Shown here: one piece after another, positions 22,901-31,685 of the stretch
Layout: each line of letters opens with the position of its first letter
Numbering within the stretch: the stretch's first letter is position 1
NCBI RefSeq assembly: GCF_963678635.1
Contig: NC_087067.1
Location: forward strand, 54,554,233 to 54,614,232
Length of the DNA: 60,000 bases
DNA from: Symsagittifera roscoffensis
Taxonomy: Eukaryota; Xenacoelomorpha; Acoela; Convolutidae
Direction: 5' to 3'
Made by a program: the position numbers and the translations under genes
The notes under the pieces: model-generated
Told to the model about the DNA's origin: nothing
Databases searched by the model: none
The model's input: the letters and a program-made list of their open reading frames with translations, nothing else

Positions 22901-25900
22901 ATTTACAAAGAGAAACTACAAAGTTGTTGTCTTCATTAATTGAAAGTTTAAGGACTACTTCCTCAAGTTTAGCTTGACGCCTCCCGTCTAATTCCGCCTG
23001 ACTAATTTAGGAGCGACAGCTGTGCTTGGAACTCTCTGTGGCACTTTAAAGCAACCAATTGGATGGAGATATACCATAGAGGTATACGATAAAGTCTGAA
23101 AAGGCATTGTTTCTGTTTCAGGTGCAGTTGATCCAAAGAGATCCCCAGTAGTGGGAGGAGTAGGAGAGTGGGACTATAGACCCCCCGAGTTCTCTTTCGC
23201 CCCCACCGACCACCGACCGCTTCCCTCGGAGAGACCGAGTCCCCTCTCACACCACACGCGGCAGAGATCCCTACAATACTGTCACTCAAACTCGCCCATT
23301 GTGGGAGGCAGCCAAAACAACACCATCAAACAGTCTGGCCGTCCATCCAGTCCTTTAGTGGGGGGATATCCGAGAGGAGGGTCCCATAATAACGACGAAG
23401 CAGATGATGTGCAGTTCAGTGTAGGGGGAGCACGACCACCATCCGATGCGCCATTCCGATCCTTGTCGAATGCTGGCAACGCGAGAATGAACTCATTGGG
23501 GGGCGGACATGTGGCCACAGGTACACCCATGACACCACAACATCCGATCAGTTCCTCTGCCACTCTGAACAGCAGAGCCAGCTCATGCAATGAGCGGAAA
23601 GTGGCGCCGGGACCTCCCCCACGCACAAGTGCACTGAGCAAACTGGACAACAGAAACGACAAGTGCTGCAGTGTGCCAAATTTGAATGTGTATGTAAATT
23701 CCTCAGATCAGAGACAACAGACTCAGCTACAGTCACAGAATCAGGGCTACAACCACAGTCGCAATAAAGACAGTCTGGAGAGCCAGACGAAGCCAGGGCC
23801 TCTGAAGAGAAACAACAGCCTCATCAGGTTGTTTAGTCGCAAGAGCAGCACAGGCCAACAGTTCTCCAACAAGAATAAGGATCCAGGGTCCCCCATGAAG
23901 AGAGGCCAGCCTAGACAGAACAGCTTGGGTGGGGGCATGTACGGGGGAGGGGGAGGGGGAGGCAGTGAAACGAGCACCCCCAATCTAAACTCCAGCAGGC
24001 ACAATTCAATATCCTCGCACACATCCTTAGCTGACAGCCATCAAGGTGAAAATGCGAAATTCTTCATAACAATTTTTTATAAGATCTCAAACAGCATTTG
24101 CATACGTTTAAGTTGCACTTCATTAAAAGAACCTCAAATTTTCAACAAGTTCCATCAAAACAAAAAAGTCATACAAAACGGTCATACATGTTGTAACTGA
24201 ATCTGACTCTGAGTTCGCTTGTCAAATTCGGTGTCTGTTTCAGTTCCCTTCCAGCAATGGGATCGTCTGATGGTCGCATCGTGGCTAGAGCGACTGGGTC
24301 TGGGCCAGTACGTGGGATCCTTGTCGTCCAGTGCCACCGGAGCCTCCCTGGTCTCCGCTGGACCCCACCACTTCGAGAAGCTACTGGGCATGAAGAACCA
24401 CCTGCACAGGAAGAAGTTGATGTTGGCCATGAGGTCCCAACTGAGTCCCAGACCCAACCCAGTCGACCACATAGACCACCAGTGGGTGATCAGATGGCTA
24501 GATGACATCGGACTTCCCCAGCACAAGGAGGCATTCGCTGGTGAGAGCAAATGAAAACAACCAATGTGGGAAACAGCGAGGCGCCAAACTAGACTCGAGA
24601 TCAGTAGCGTACCGGGGGGGGGGGGGGGGGTGGCTCAATTCTGGTTACCATACTCTTCCAAAGGGTCCCCCTTTGATATAGTCTTACGACATCCGTTTTT
24701 TGCTGACGAATCTCAAAATTTTTTCAGGGCGCCTTAGGCGCCACCAATATTAATAATTTTGAGGGGGAGCGCGCGCCGAGAAAACGCATTTCTTAGGTCA
24801 AAATTTTCCAAATAGTGCCTAAAAACGCCTTTTTAAACCTGTTTTGTTTAAAAATTTGTTTGCGTCCCAGAAAAATTTTGACAATATAGGGTCCATATAG
24901 AATGCTCGGAAAAGTAAATTGTTCGACCTAAAGAAAAGGTCGGCAAAATTAAAAAACCGCCCCCTAAGAAGATTTCTGCGCACGGTACTGCTCGAGATAA
25001 ATCTACCTCTTAACTGGGTATCGTCATTTATTACTGATTGACTTAGGTGTTCAAACAGTCGGCCAGTGGTTCCGAGTTCTTTCAGTTTTTTTGTGTAAAT
25101 TGAAAATATATCACAAGTTTATTGCAGACCAAAGAAAGGCTATTTGTGTGAGTAGTGTAGTGTTGCGTGGTTTCAGAGGCCAAAATAGACGGGCGAGTGT
25201 TGTACTACTTGACCTTCGATGACCTGGTCAGTCTGAAGGTGTTCAGCGCCCTCCATCAGATCAGCATCGGCAGGGCAGTCCAGTGTCTCAGAACCCAACA
25301 GTGGAACCCACACTGTCTAGTCAGGCGGCCACACCCACAGCAATCCCAACCCCCACACCCTCCGCCCTCTCCCTCGCCCGGGATAATGGGAAGTGGGGTA
25401 GGAGAGGATGGTGGTATGGACCACGGCCTCCAGATGCACCCCTTGCCCATGGACCAGAGTGGGCAGCCGAGTGGCCATGGGAGTGGGTTCCAGGAAGACC
25501 TGATGTTATGGACCAATCATCGAATTATGGACTGGCTCAGGTGCATTTCATTCATATGCATGGTAGTTATGCTTTAATTCAATGAGATTGAAAATATTAA
25601 TTACTTCAAAAAATGAATGGCTGAAAGCTAGCGTGTATACTTTATTCGGCAGCTTTTGAAGCCCTTGCCAAAATTTAACTCTGATCGGGTTTATCTGTTC
25701 GCCTGAATTAAAGAAGGGTATCCTTGTGTAGGAGCATAGACCTGTCCGAGTATGCCCCCAACCTGAGAGGCAGTGGAGTGCACGGGGGTCTGATGAGTCT
25801 GGAGCCGAGGTTTGTGGGGGAGACACTGGCAGATGTGTTGTGCATCCCCAACAGCAAGACTCTCCTCAGGAGACACCTCATCACCCAGTTCAACAGACTA

Positions 25901-27828
25901 GTGGGCGCCCCCTGCGAGGAACTGAAGCGAATGGTCGAAATGTCAGGTCACATCAACTGCCATCTTAATCAATCATTTCAGCTCATTTTAATCACTTTTT
26001 TCTCCCATTATCCAAAACAATCTTGCTTCTAGGCATATGAGTTTACTAAATCGACAGTTGAAATTTATTAAGTATCCATAAACGCAGTGAAGATGCTCTA
26101 GTTTAGATCGTGTAATTTCATGTTTTTTTTCAGGAAAAAGTTTCCGAAGTTGTAAACGCTCAATTTTGATTTTCGATTCATTTTTGAGTTACTTTCAAAT
26201 TCTACCATCATTTAAGTAGTAATTAGGTAAAGATTGTTTCAGTATGTTATTATTTCAAAAAACTTCTCATATTTTTTTCGAGTTCGTGGTTTCGTCCTAG
26301 TTTCGGTCGGTTCATTTTCCGTTTTTTTTGTAACGCCCCCTTTTTCATGTACTGGGGTTTTTTTATTGTCTTATTTTCTAAAACATTTTTCCATTTTAAA
26401 CAGTTTTTTACTTTAATTGAATGTTCAGTATTTTATAAATTTTTTCAAGTCTGATTTTGTATGTTTTTTCATTTTTTTAATATTTAAATGTTTTCTCGGC
26501 TTTGCGTAATTTTGAAGGCAAAATATTTTCGGATAGAATTATATGTTTCGGTATGAATGGGCCGTAAAAACTTTTAAAACTTCATGAAATGTTTTATGAC
26601 AACAGTTTTGTTTTCGGCTCAGCAGGTTTCGACCTAAAGTTTGTCACCTCTGTTGCCGCTCGGTGAATGATTTTTTTTGTAACTTTCAATTTAATTTTCC
26701 AGAATTCTGTTTTTTTTCCATTCACTGTCATCTTGTAGCGCAATGTATATCGCAATTCAAAGTTTTTCAAACTAGCTCAATACTGGCTGTTGTGTTCCGC
26801 CACAGGTTTTCATCAAAATGAGTTTCATTTTGAGACAAATATTTTAAAATTTCGGTGCTGTTGTTTGGCGATTTGTGGGTTTCTGTATCGCAAGTGGTGC
26901 AAAGCTCAGCCCCGCATCTGTGGCCTATTTTTTATTGAATAAAAATGATGTTCATACTCTGGTTACTTACTAGGCCACTTCCAACTCCTTTCCCCCAGCA
27001 TGAAGGTGAAGTGTCCCCCTCGCAGGGCAAGGGGTAGACGGTCACGTGACAAAGGGGGGACCCTGGACGACCTGGTCTGTCCACTGGAGTTCGAGGTGCC
27101 CAACTTCATCTCTCCCAATATATTGCCCCAGGGCTACCTGATCAGGAGTGAACACTTCACCAACATCCCCCTCTCGCCCTCCTCACTTCTACTCCTCCAA
27201 CCCCACAGGTGACCATCATTCTTTCATTCTTACACTCTCTTCATCACTTCCTACTTCTCTAACCGACTAATCATCAAAACGCTTTTAAAATGAATGAATC
27301 AATTACCGCGTCGTTTTCCTTGAACATCGGCTTTATTTTAAAATCTTACAGGACTATCTGGCGTAAAATGTGTTCAGCATTTAGAATTAACAAAAAATCG
27401 TCTGAAAAAACTCCAACTGATTCTGATAAATAACATATGGCGGCCACATGTAAAATGTCTTCGCTTCGAGAACTGTCTAAAAAGAAATGAAAGTGCGCAT
27501 TGAAAAGTTAGACAAATGTCACGTGTGGTGTGTCCTCCTCATCTTCCGATTATGTGTGTCTCTCTCCTGTTTCAGATCTCCCTCTCGATCCACTCTGGAC
27601 TCCATGTCCACTCTGGGCAGACAGTCGGCGGCAGGCAGTCTGGAGGACTTAGTTGGGGCAGGGGCTGGGACAGGAGGGGCGATGGGAGTAGGAATGGGGG
27701 GCATGTTCGTGGGGGAGGACGAGGATGCGGCATTCACAGCAGAGTCAGTGCAAGATATCTCCATGCTGTCCACTCAGATTCAGTCTCTCACATCCCAGCT
27801 GTCACATGACCAGGAGCACAACAGCTGA
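16454..27828 (+). CDS. Liprin-beta (PPFIBP-type) scaffold protein, 11-exon gene model
   Basis: The entry spans the gene including introns. Joining 16454-16730, 17348-17751, 19788-19871, 22040-22140, 22441-22643, 23122-24045, 24244-24540, 25177-25540, 25732-25946, 26974-27208 and 27576-27828 gives 3357 bases, a continuous 1118-codon frame plus stop. All introns are GT-AG and all phases agree. Liprins are scaffolds that bind each other and cortical partners at synapses and adhesion sites. Three SAM domains lie at about residues 666-735, 743-815 and 872-950. Diagnostic liprin-beta blocks are RWLDDIGLPQHKEAF, EYAPNLRGSGVHGGL and TLLRRHL. A short coiled coil is at about 205-275. The low-complexity N terminus (residues 1-200) and Ser/Gly/Asn-rich middle (290-660) are poorly conserved. 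The start ATG follows an in-frame stop at 16436 and has a good context. Kazrin was considered; the third SAM domain fits liprin-beta better. Confidence 0.9.
17348..17751 (+). CDS. Liprin-beta exon 2 (linker and start of coiled coil)
   Basis: The acceptor TTTAACAG ends at 17347 and the donor CTCAAG then GTTTTA follows 17751. The first part is Ser/Asn/Gly-rich, including a Gly-rich tract at about 17638-17670. The last 26 codons, QERIDLLEREKKVLQYHNQF and a short continuation, form heptads resembling the start of the liprin-beta coiled coil (QERLARLE in vertebrates). The exon ends in phase 0. Confidence 0.75.
18104..18637. mobile_element. Putative TIR element E2, relative of E1
   Basis: The left end contains CCAAGACTGCTC then a CAGGACGAAGCCC hairpin half and GTTCTGACTTACCT, matching the reversed right end of E1. 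The right end GAGCGAGCAGTTGCTAC (18621-18637) reversed reads GTAGCAACTGCTCGC, an inverted copy of the left tip. It is noncoding, and no target duplication was identified. Confidence 0.5.
19003..19070 (+). repeat. tRNA-derived SINE head, copy 1
   Basis: An A-box-like TTGGCCTAGAGGTAAC (about 19009-19024) and a B-box-like GGATTTGAGTCCCGG (19051-19065) sit at tRNA-like spacing. Related segments with the same order lie at 29454, 31615 and 33372. The tRNA body does not fold as a good cloverleaf by eye, and the surrounding CCCGTAAACAACTTTTCTTAC phrase is shared with 29386-29410. This supports a SINE rather than a tRNA gene. Confidence 0.65.
19788..19871 (+). CDS. Liprin-beta exon 3 (coiled coil)
   Basis: An 84-bp, phase 0-0 exon encodes EELESHKKQIAELHTTVADL followed by RKRNIRYQ, clear heptads typical of liprin coiled coils. 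The acceptor TGTTTAG ends at 19787, and the donor ACCAG then GTCAGT is at 19872. A long (CT)n tract starts 18 bp after the donor. Confidence 0.85.
19890..19964 (+). repeat. (CT)n microsatellite
   Basis: About 75 bp of nearly pure CT dinucleotides, with TTTC interruptions, lie in intron 3 just downstream of the exon 3 donor. Confidence 0.95.
20035..20430 (+). repeat. Dispersed repeat R1, copy 3
   Basis: R1 blocks occur in order: TATATAGGCCATCTTG, AGGAAGAAGTCTCAAAATTTG, TTTTTGCAGTTTGAC, AAGTTTTCTCAAATTGGGG and CTGTTTGTTGGCTATGTTTG. This intronic copy is in the same orientation as the host gene. Confidence 0.7.
21300..21570 (+). repeat. Dispersed repeat R2 with a Ser/Leu-tRNA-like segment, copy 1
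   Basis: ATGGCTGATTGGTTGGGGCG (21388-21407) resembles a tRNA A box, and ACATCGAATCCG (21432-21443) a B box. The following tail, with ATTCGAGGCTTATTTCTACT, TATAGAGCTGC and TTTTTGCGAAGCGAAAGC, matches 28680-28800. The 109-codon ORF across it is a by-product of the repeat. Confidence 0.6.
22040..22140 (+). CDS. Liprin-beta exon 4
   Basis: This 101-bp exon runs from phase 0 to phase 2 and encodes NILTSYEQITAAGFNNLDKS and 13 more residues rich in Asn/Gln. The acceptor GCTTTTAG ends at 22039, and the donor CAGAG then GTACTT is at 22141. The last two bases join exon 5 to give AGT. It probably ends the coiled-coil region. Function is inferred from position only. Confidence 0.75.
22441..22643 (+). 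CDS. Liprin-beta exon 5 (Ser/Thr/His/Gln-rich)
   Basis: This exon encodes an acidic-Ser start, SLTSDDDNMSEKALTP, then a low-complexity His/Pro/Gln tract (22530-22590). The acceptor TCTGTTAG ends at 22440, and the donor CCACAG then GTAAAT follows 22643 in phase 1. This is probably a disordered linker. Confidence 0.8.
22644..23121 (+). other. Intron 5 of liprin-beta
   Basis: A 478-bp intron with no recognised repeat or conserved element. Confidence 0.6.
23122..24045 (+). CDS. Liprin-beta exon 6 (long disordered linker)
   Basis: The largest exon (924 bp) encodes about 308 residues rich in Ser, Gly, Pro, Asn and Arg. It includes a basic KPGPLKRNNSLIRLFSRKSS block (about 23790-23850) that resembles phosphorylation and 14-3-3 type sites in liprin linkers, and a Gly run near 23940-23962. 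The acceptor CTGTTTCAG ends at 23121, and the donor ATCAAG then GTGAAA follows 24045. The base bias and open frame support coding. Vertebrate liprin-betas have a comparable Ser-rich region, including a basic RLFGK-type motif, before SAM1. Confidence 0.88.
24244..24540 (+). CDS. Liprin-beta exon 7 (SAM1 and start of SAM2)
   Basis: This exon encodes VPFQQWDRLMVASWLERLGL and the rest of SAM1 through KNHLHRKKLMLAM. SAM2 then begins at HQWVIRWLDDIGLPQHKEAF. The SAM1-SAM2 spacing and the HRKKL helix-end are typical of liprins. The acceptor CTGTTTCAG ends at 24243, and the donor TTCGCTG then GTGAGA follows 24540 in phase 1. Confidence 0.95.
24602..24990 (-). mobile_element. hAT-type MITE, copy 3, in liprin-beta intron 7
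   Basis: This 389-bp element is flanked by a perfect 8-bp duplication, CTCGAGAT, at 24594-24601 and 24991-24998. Ends read CAGTAGCGTACC and, reversed, CAGTACCGTGCG. Read on the minus strand, its interior matches the two MITEs at 7-8 kb, with AACGCCTTTTT-, CGGCGCGCGCTCCC- and GGCGCC-type blocks, although the terminal repeats differ. A poly-G run of about 19 bp sits next to the left TIR. It is non-autonomous. Confidence 0.9.
25177..25540 (+). CDS. Liprin-beta exon 8 (end of SAM2, linker, start of SAM3)
   Basis: This exon completes SAM2 (EAKIDGRVLYYLTFDDLVSL, then a KVFSALHQISIGRAVQCLR block and NPHCLVRRP). It then encodes a linker of about 60 residues rich in Pro, His, Gly and Met, and starts SAM3 with LWTNHRIMDWLR. 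In vertebrate liprin-betas the same linker is about 20 residues, so this one is expanded. The acceptor GGTTTCAG ends at 25176, and the donor CTCAG then GTGCAT follows 25540 in phase 2. Confidence 0.95.
25732..25946 (+). CDS. Liprin-beta exon 9 (SAM3)
   Basis: This exon encodes RSIDLSEYAPNLRGSGVHGG and the rest of the third SAM domain through LLRRHLITQFNRLVG. This is the most strongly conserved block of the family and the best single identifier of the gene. The acceptor TTGTGTAG ends at 25731, and the donor ATGTCAG then GTCACA follows 25946 in phase 1. Confidence 0.97.
25947..26973 (+). other. Intron 9 of liprin-beta
   Basis: This 1.03-kb AT-rich intron contains a partial R1 copy (about 26105-26235). 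It also holds a GTATCGCAAGTGGTGCAAAG motif near 26886, shared with other dispersed repeats. No exon was seen. Confidence 0.55.
26974..27208 (+). CDS. Liprin-beta exon 10 (post-SAM tail)
   Basis: The nearer AG at 26997-26998 would give a stop. Using TTACTTACTAG ending at 26973 restores the frame and yields GHFQLLSPSMKVKCPPRRAR, which parallels the YVLLTATAKVKPKKL segment of vertebrate liprin-beta. The later DDLVCPLEFE parallels its VCPMEL block. The donor CCACAG then GTGACC follows 27208 in phase 2. Confidence 0.85.
27576..27828 (+). CDS. Liprin-beta exon 11 (C terminus)
   Basis: The acceptor TGTTTCAG ends at 27575 and TGA closes at 27826-27828. The exon encodes a Ser-rich start (RSPSRSTLDSMSTLG), a Gly/Met-rich stretch and an amphipathic end, DISMLSTQIQSLTSQLSHDQ and a few more residues. 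No clear AATAAA lies within 200 bp, so the transcript end is unresolved. Confidence 0.85.
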
Positions 27829-28149
27829 ACAACCAGCGACGACACACCTGCGAGAGAACTGACTATCAAATCAGAACAGAATGATGTCGTTTCTGTGCAA
27901 GTCCACCAGGGAGACTTAATTTTTCAATTTTAACACTAGACTCAAGTTTGCAGTTACAAACACTCACTGTACCAATTTATATAGCAACGTAAATTGTAAA
28001 GTAGACAGAGTTAAATGATAAATGTTTCTAATTTGAAATTGACTTTTTTTCTACGTTGTTGCGAAGAGTTTTTCCTTTACAAACGGATTGAAAATTATCA
28101 TATTGTGGAATTTTGGAATACTCAAAATCTCACAAAAATTATTTGCATT

Positions 28150-28810
28150 TTGTACACTTGCGAAGCAAAGTTTTATAGCGCAAACTTTTTTTTCAGCTTA
28201 AGTTGCAAATATTGTTGCGACTTAAAGCAACAATATTTGCTGCATCGATTTGGCAGACAGCTTATTTGTTGCACCTTTACAGCTTATTGACAACATTTGC
28301 TTGGAAATTCGAATAGTTATAAGTTTACACAGTTGATGCATTTTTAAATCATCAAGTGAACCGCAAAAAAAGCTATTTGTTTCAAACAACTTTACAGTAT
28401 TAAAATCTCGGTTTCAGAAACTTTCCAACTCAATATATCTCGCAATTTTTTTCGAATGCATAATTTATACAGAATGTGGCTTTCTGATTTCCAATTTATG
28501 ACATGCAAAATTGTATCTATTTGTGTTTGGTGCTACTTTTGCTGCATCGAATAAGCAATTTATTAGCATATGTAGCTGCATTATTGGTGGCTAGTTTTTG
28601 GGGATTTTAAGCATCCGTGGCTGAGTGGTTAGTGCGTGAGACTCAAATTTGCTAGGTCGCAGATTATTGCTAATTCTAGTTTTTGCTAAGCTTCGAGTTT
28701 TTGCAAATTCGAGGCTTATTTCTTCTTTTTCTTATGTCTCTTGATAGAGCTGCATTTGGTCGTGTTCTCGCAAGTGTTTGCGAAGCGCAGCTTCGCCTGT
28801 GTGTGAAAAA
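28150..28810 (+). repeat. Dispersed repeat R2, copy 2
   Basis: It shares phrases with 30580-31180, such as TGCATTTTTAA, GTGAACCGCAAAAAAAGC, TTTGTTTCAAACAAC, CAATATATCT and GTGCTACTTTTGCTGCAT. From 28613 it matches 21381-21570, including the tRNA-like CCGTGGCTGAGTGGTTAGTG (28616-28635). It ends in a TTTGCGAAGCGCAGCTTCGC hairpin near 28777-28796. Confidence 0.6.
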
Positions 28811-29453
28811 GATGCTTTGCGTGCTAGCTTGAGTAGGAGGTAAGAATTCAGAGCGAAAAATCCATGGATATTATGGGAACTCATTCAAAAACAAATGGTG
28901 CTGAAGTTAGTACCAAAAACCAAATTTTCTGTCATTATCAAGTGCGTCATCTTTCCAAAAATGACACTATTACACAGACGTTCAAGAATCATTTTATGTC
29001 GAATCCTTAGATTTATCACCTTAGGTTATACCGTTTTGCTTAGGTTTTTAGTTGCTAGTTTTCGAGTAGCCTCTATTTAGAAAAATTCTTCTTTTTTCTC
29101 CTTTACAGAAGCGTTGCGTATTTTAATCATACACAGCTTTTTTCAGTATAAGTCGCACATATAAATGCACATTTGGTGTCTTTTTTGTTTGTTCTAATCA
29201 TAGGGAATTTTAATAGCATCTGCTGCTGTTTTGTTGGTGGGTAGTGTTAGTTAATTTACGAGCGACTGTGGAATATATGCGAGTACAAGATAATAAAAAT
29301 CTCCAGACAGAAAGCAGAATTTTTGATTCAAGTCTTTTTGCATTGGCGATAGCAAGTGTTTTGTAATCAAGAACTACACTTTTTCCCCGTAAACAACTTT
29401 TCTTACAAAATATTGCCATTGCTCTAATACTGAACTTCAAAAATTTCCCTGGT

Positions 29454-29524
29454 TCCGTCTCACTTAGCCTACAGGTAACGCGGTCGCTTTTGCACGCTGC
29501 GCTTTGGGGTTCAAGTCCCGATAA
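29454..29524 (+). repeat. tRNA-derived SINE head, copy 2
   Basis: The best preserved of the set. The A-box-like CTTAGCCTACAGGTAACGCG starts at 29463 and the B-box GGGGTTCAAGTCCCG spans 29506-29520. It is preceded by CCCGTAAACAACTTTTCTTAC at 29386, shared with copy 1. Confidence 0.65.
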
Positions 29525-30579
29525 GACTTTGTTTTTTTTAGAATGGTTTCAGTATAATTTTTTTAAAATCTGCTCAGCTGGTTTCTGCTCAAAGATTAAA
29601 GGCTTCGTCTCCATTTCGTAAGTTTAGCTCTATTTTTAAAATAAATATCACTTTTCGTGCATGTTTTTTGAGAATTTTTTATTGATAAAAACAGGTACTA
29701 TAAAACATTATAGATTTGGGTGTTTTATTTCAATTTATCTTTTTGAGACGCTTTGAAATTTCTTCAAAAATAATTTACCGATTTTCATAAAAACGGTTAT
29801 TCTTGGAAATTTGGCTTTTCTCCTGTGTGCCTGCATAATTCCATAATTCCCTAATCCCTTTCATTTTACCACTGTCTACAGCCTTCGAAAATGTCCGTGG
29901 GGTAGTATTTGACCAATGTTTTTTCTTTTTAACAAAACGCACTCTGAAGTCTACGATTTTGGGTACATTGGATAAAACGTAATTTAGGAGGCTCTACTGC
30001 GTGAACGACTAGGTACTATTTTTTTACGAAGATTTATGGCCTTTGGAGAAGTCAATTTTTTTGATTGTTTGACTCTTTTTTGAAGCTTTTATCAAAAACT
30101 ATTCTCACAACTCTAAGATTTTGAGTTCGACCGAACTAACGCCTTGTGTGAAGTTGCCCTGCACGGTTCGCTACGCGCAATGTTTTCGGCACAACAATGT
30201 TGGCCCTCAAAAATTTTCGTTTTTTTGATTTATGAAACTATTTGATCTTTCTCCAAAACTAACTTCTCAAATCTGAGTTTTTGGTTTCAATCGAAATAAC
30301 AGTTTGTGTAAATCTCTTCTGCACAAATGGTTGAGCCAATTTTTATAGATTTTTTTAATTTCTGAAAGTCAATTATTTGATTGGTTGACCTTTCTTTTGG
30401 ATTTTTTTTTTGCTATTCTATAATTCTTAGGTTAAAAGTTCAATCGAGAAACTTGTGTTTGGGAATTTTTACTGTAAATAAGTAGCCACGCTCTAATTTT
30501 GCAGGCAAAAATATTAATTTCGGAAAATCAAATTTTGGAAAATTTCGCCGTTTTTTACGCGTAATGCTTTAACTAGCGT

Positions 30580-31180
30580 AGTGTTATAGTACGAACGTTT
30601 TTTTCCTAACATCAGTCGCAATTTTTAGTGCCATTTTTGAAGGTACATTTACGATTTTTTGATAGCATTTGCTTTGACTTTCGATTTAGAATAAGCTATC
30701 AAGATAGTGCATTTTTAATTCATGAAATGAACCGAAAAAAGCGATTTGTTTCAAACAACAGTACAATCGATTTCAGAGCATTTCAATATATCTTGAAATT
30801 TCTTAAAATTGACAACATACACCTAATTTGGCTCTATGCTTTTCAAATGATTACATGCAAATTTAGTGTGGGTGCCTTCAATTTATTATATTCTAAATTA
30901 TTACTAGCAAAATTGCGTCTGTTTGTGTCTGGTGCCACTTTTGCTGCATATTTCATAGCCTATGTAGCTGCTTTATTTGTGGCTATTGTAGTCAAAGACA
31001 TTGTTATCATGAACCCGTGTAGCAGATGCGAGGACAGGGGAATGAAAATCTCCTGAACAAAGGCTCGAATCAGCCACAGCCAAGTTTTAAATGATTTTCA
31101 AAGGCTTACTTTCACGTTTTTTCTCGCACTTTACTTTATAGAGCTACTTGTTGCCGCTTTCTCGCTTGTTTTTTTTTTTC
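30580..31180 (+). repeat. Dispersed repeat R2, copy 3
   Basis: This is collinear with 28300-29000: ATGAACCGAAAAAAGCGATT, TTTCAAACAACAG, TTTCAATATATCTTG, TTTTGCTGCATATTTCATAG and TATGTAGCTGCTTTATTTGTGG. A GAACCCGTGTAGCAGATGCG phrase and TATAGAGCTACTTG follow. The tRNA-like part of copy 2 is replaced or diverged here. Confidence 0.55.
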
Positions 31181-31614
31181 AAAATGGAGCTGTTTCTATG
31201 TCTTAAAAATAATCATTTTTTTCCCACCAATAATTTTAGTTTGAGAAATTGTGACGTGAAACGGATTTTTTCAGACAATTTTGCCCAGTTGGAACCGGTC
31301 CTCCCATTTTGCTATTCAAAAATGCAAGTTTAGGGAGCTAGGGAAAAACTGAATGACGGTTATTTATCAGCGTTGATCGGTTATTCAGTTCAAAGTATAA
31401 AAAGGGTGATTTGTTTGTCGCATGGGCTCAATATAGTCGGCTCTTTTTCATTTTCCCTCCGCGCCTGAAATATTTTAAGAGTAAATTTATTGTTCACATT
31501 ATCCAATTGTTATTACGCTTGCAATTAGCAAGCATTATGACATCGGATTAAAGACTATTTTTGCTCTCGTTAACAACTGTTAAACAGATTCTTTTCAAAT
31601 TTCTAAGCGTCTCT

Positions 31615-31685
31615 GGCATACTTAGTCTAGAGGTAACGAACATGCGTGGAACGGCAAAAAAAACATGATTTTGAATCTGACCAGG
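31615..31685 (+). repeat. tRNA-derived SINE head, copy 3
   Basis: The A-box-like TTAGTCTAGAGGTAACG is at 31622-31638, and a degenerate B box (ATTTTGAATCTGACC) is at 31668-31682. It is weaker than copies 1 and 2. Confidence 0.5.

Noticed and set aside
26998-27212. Start of a separate gene at the ATG at 27000
   Set aside because: Using the acceptor at 26973 makes this stretch a phase-compatible liprin-beta exon with conserved tail motifs, so the ATG is internal.
30628-31056. 142-codon plus-strand ORF, apparently hydrophobic
   Set aside because: It coincides with an R2 repeat copy; the homologous copy at 28.3-28.9 kb does not keep the frame.
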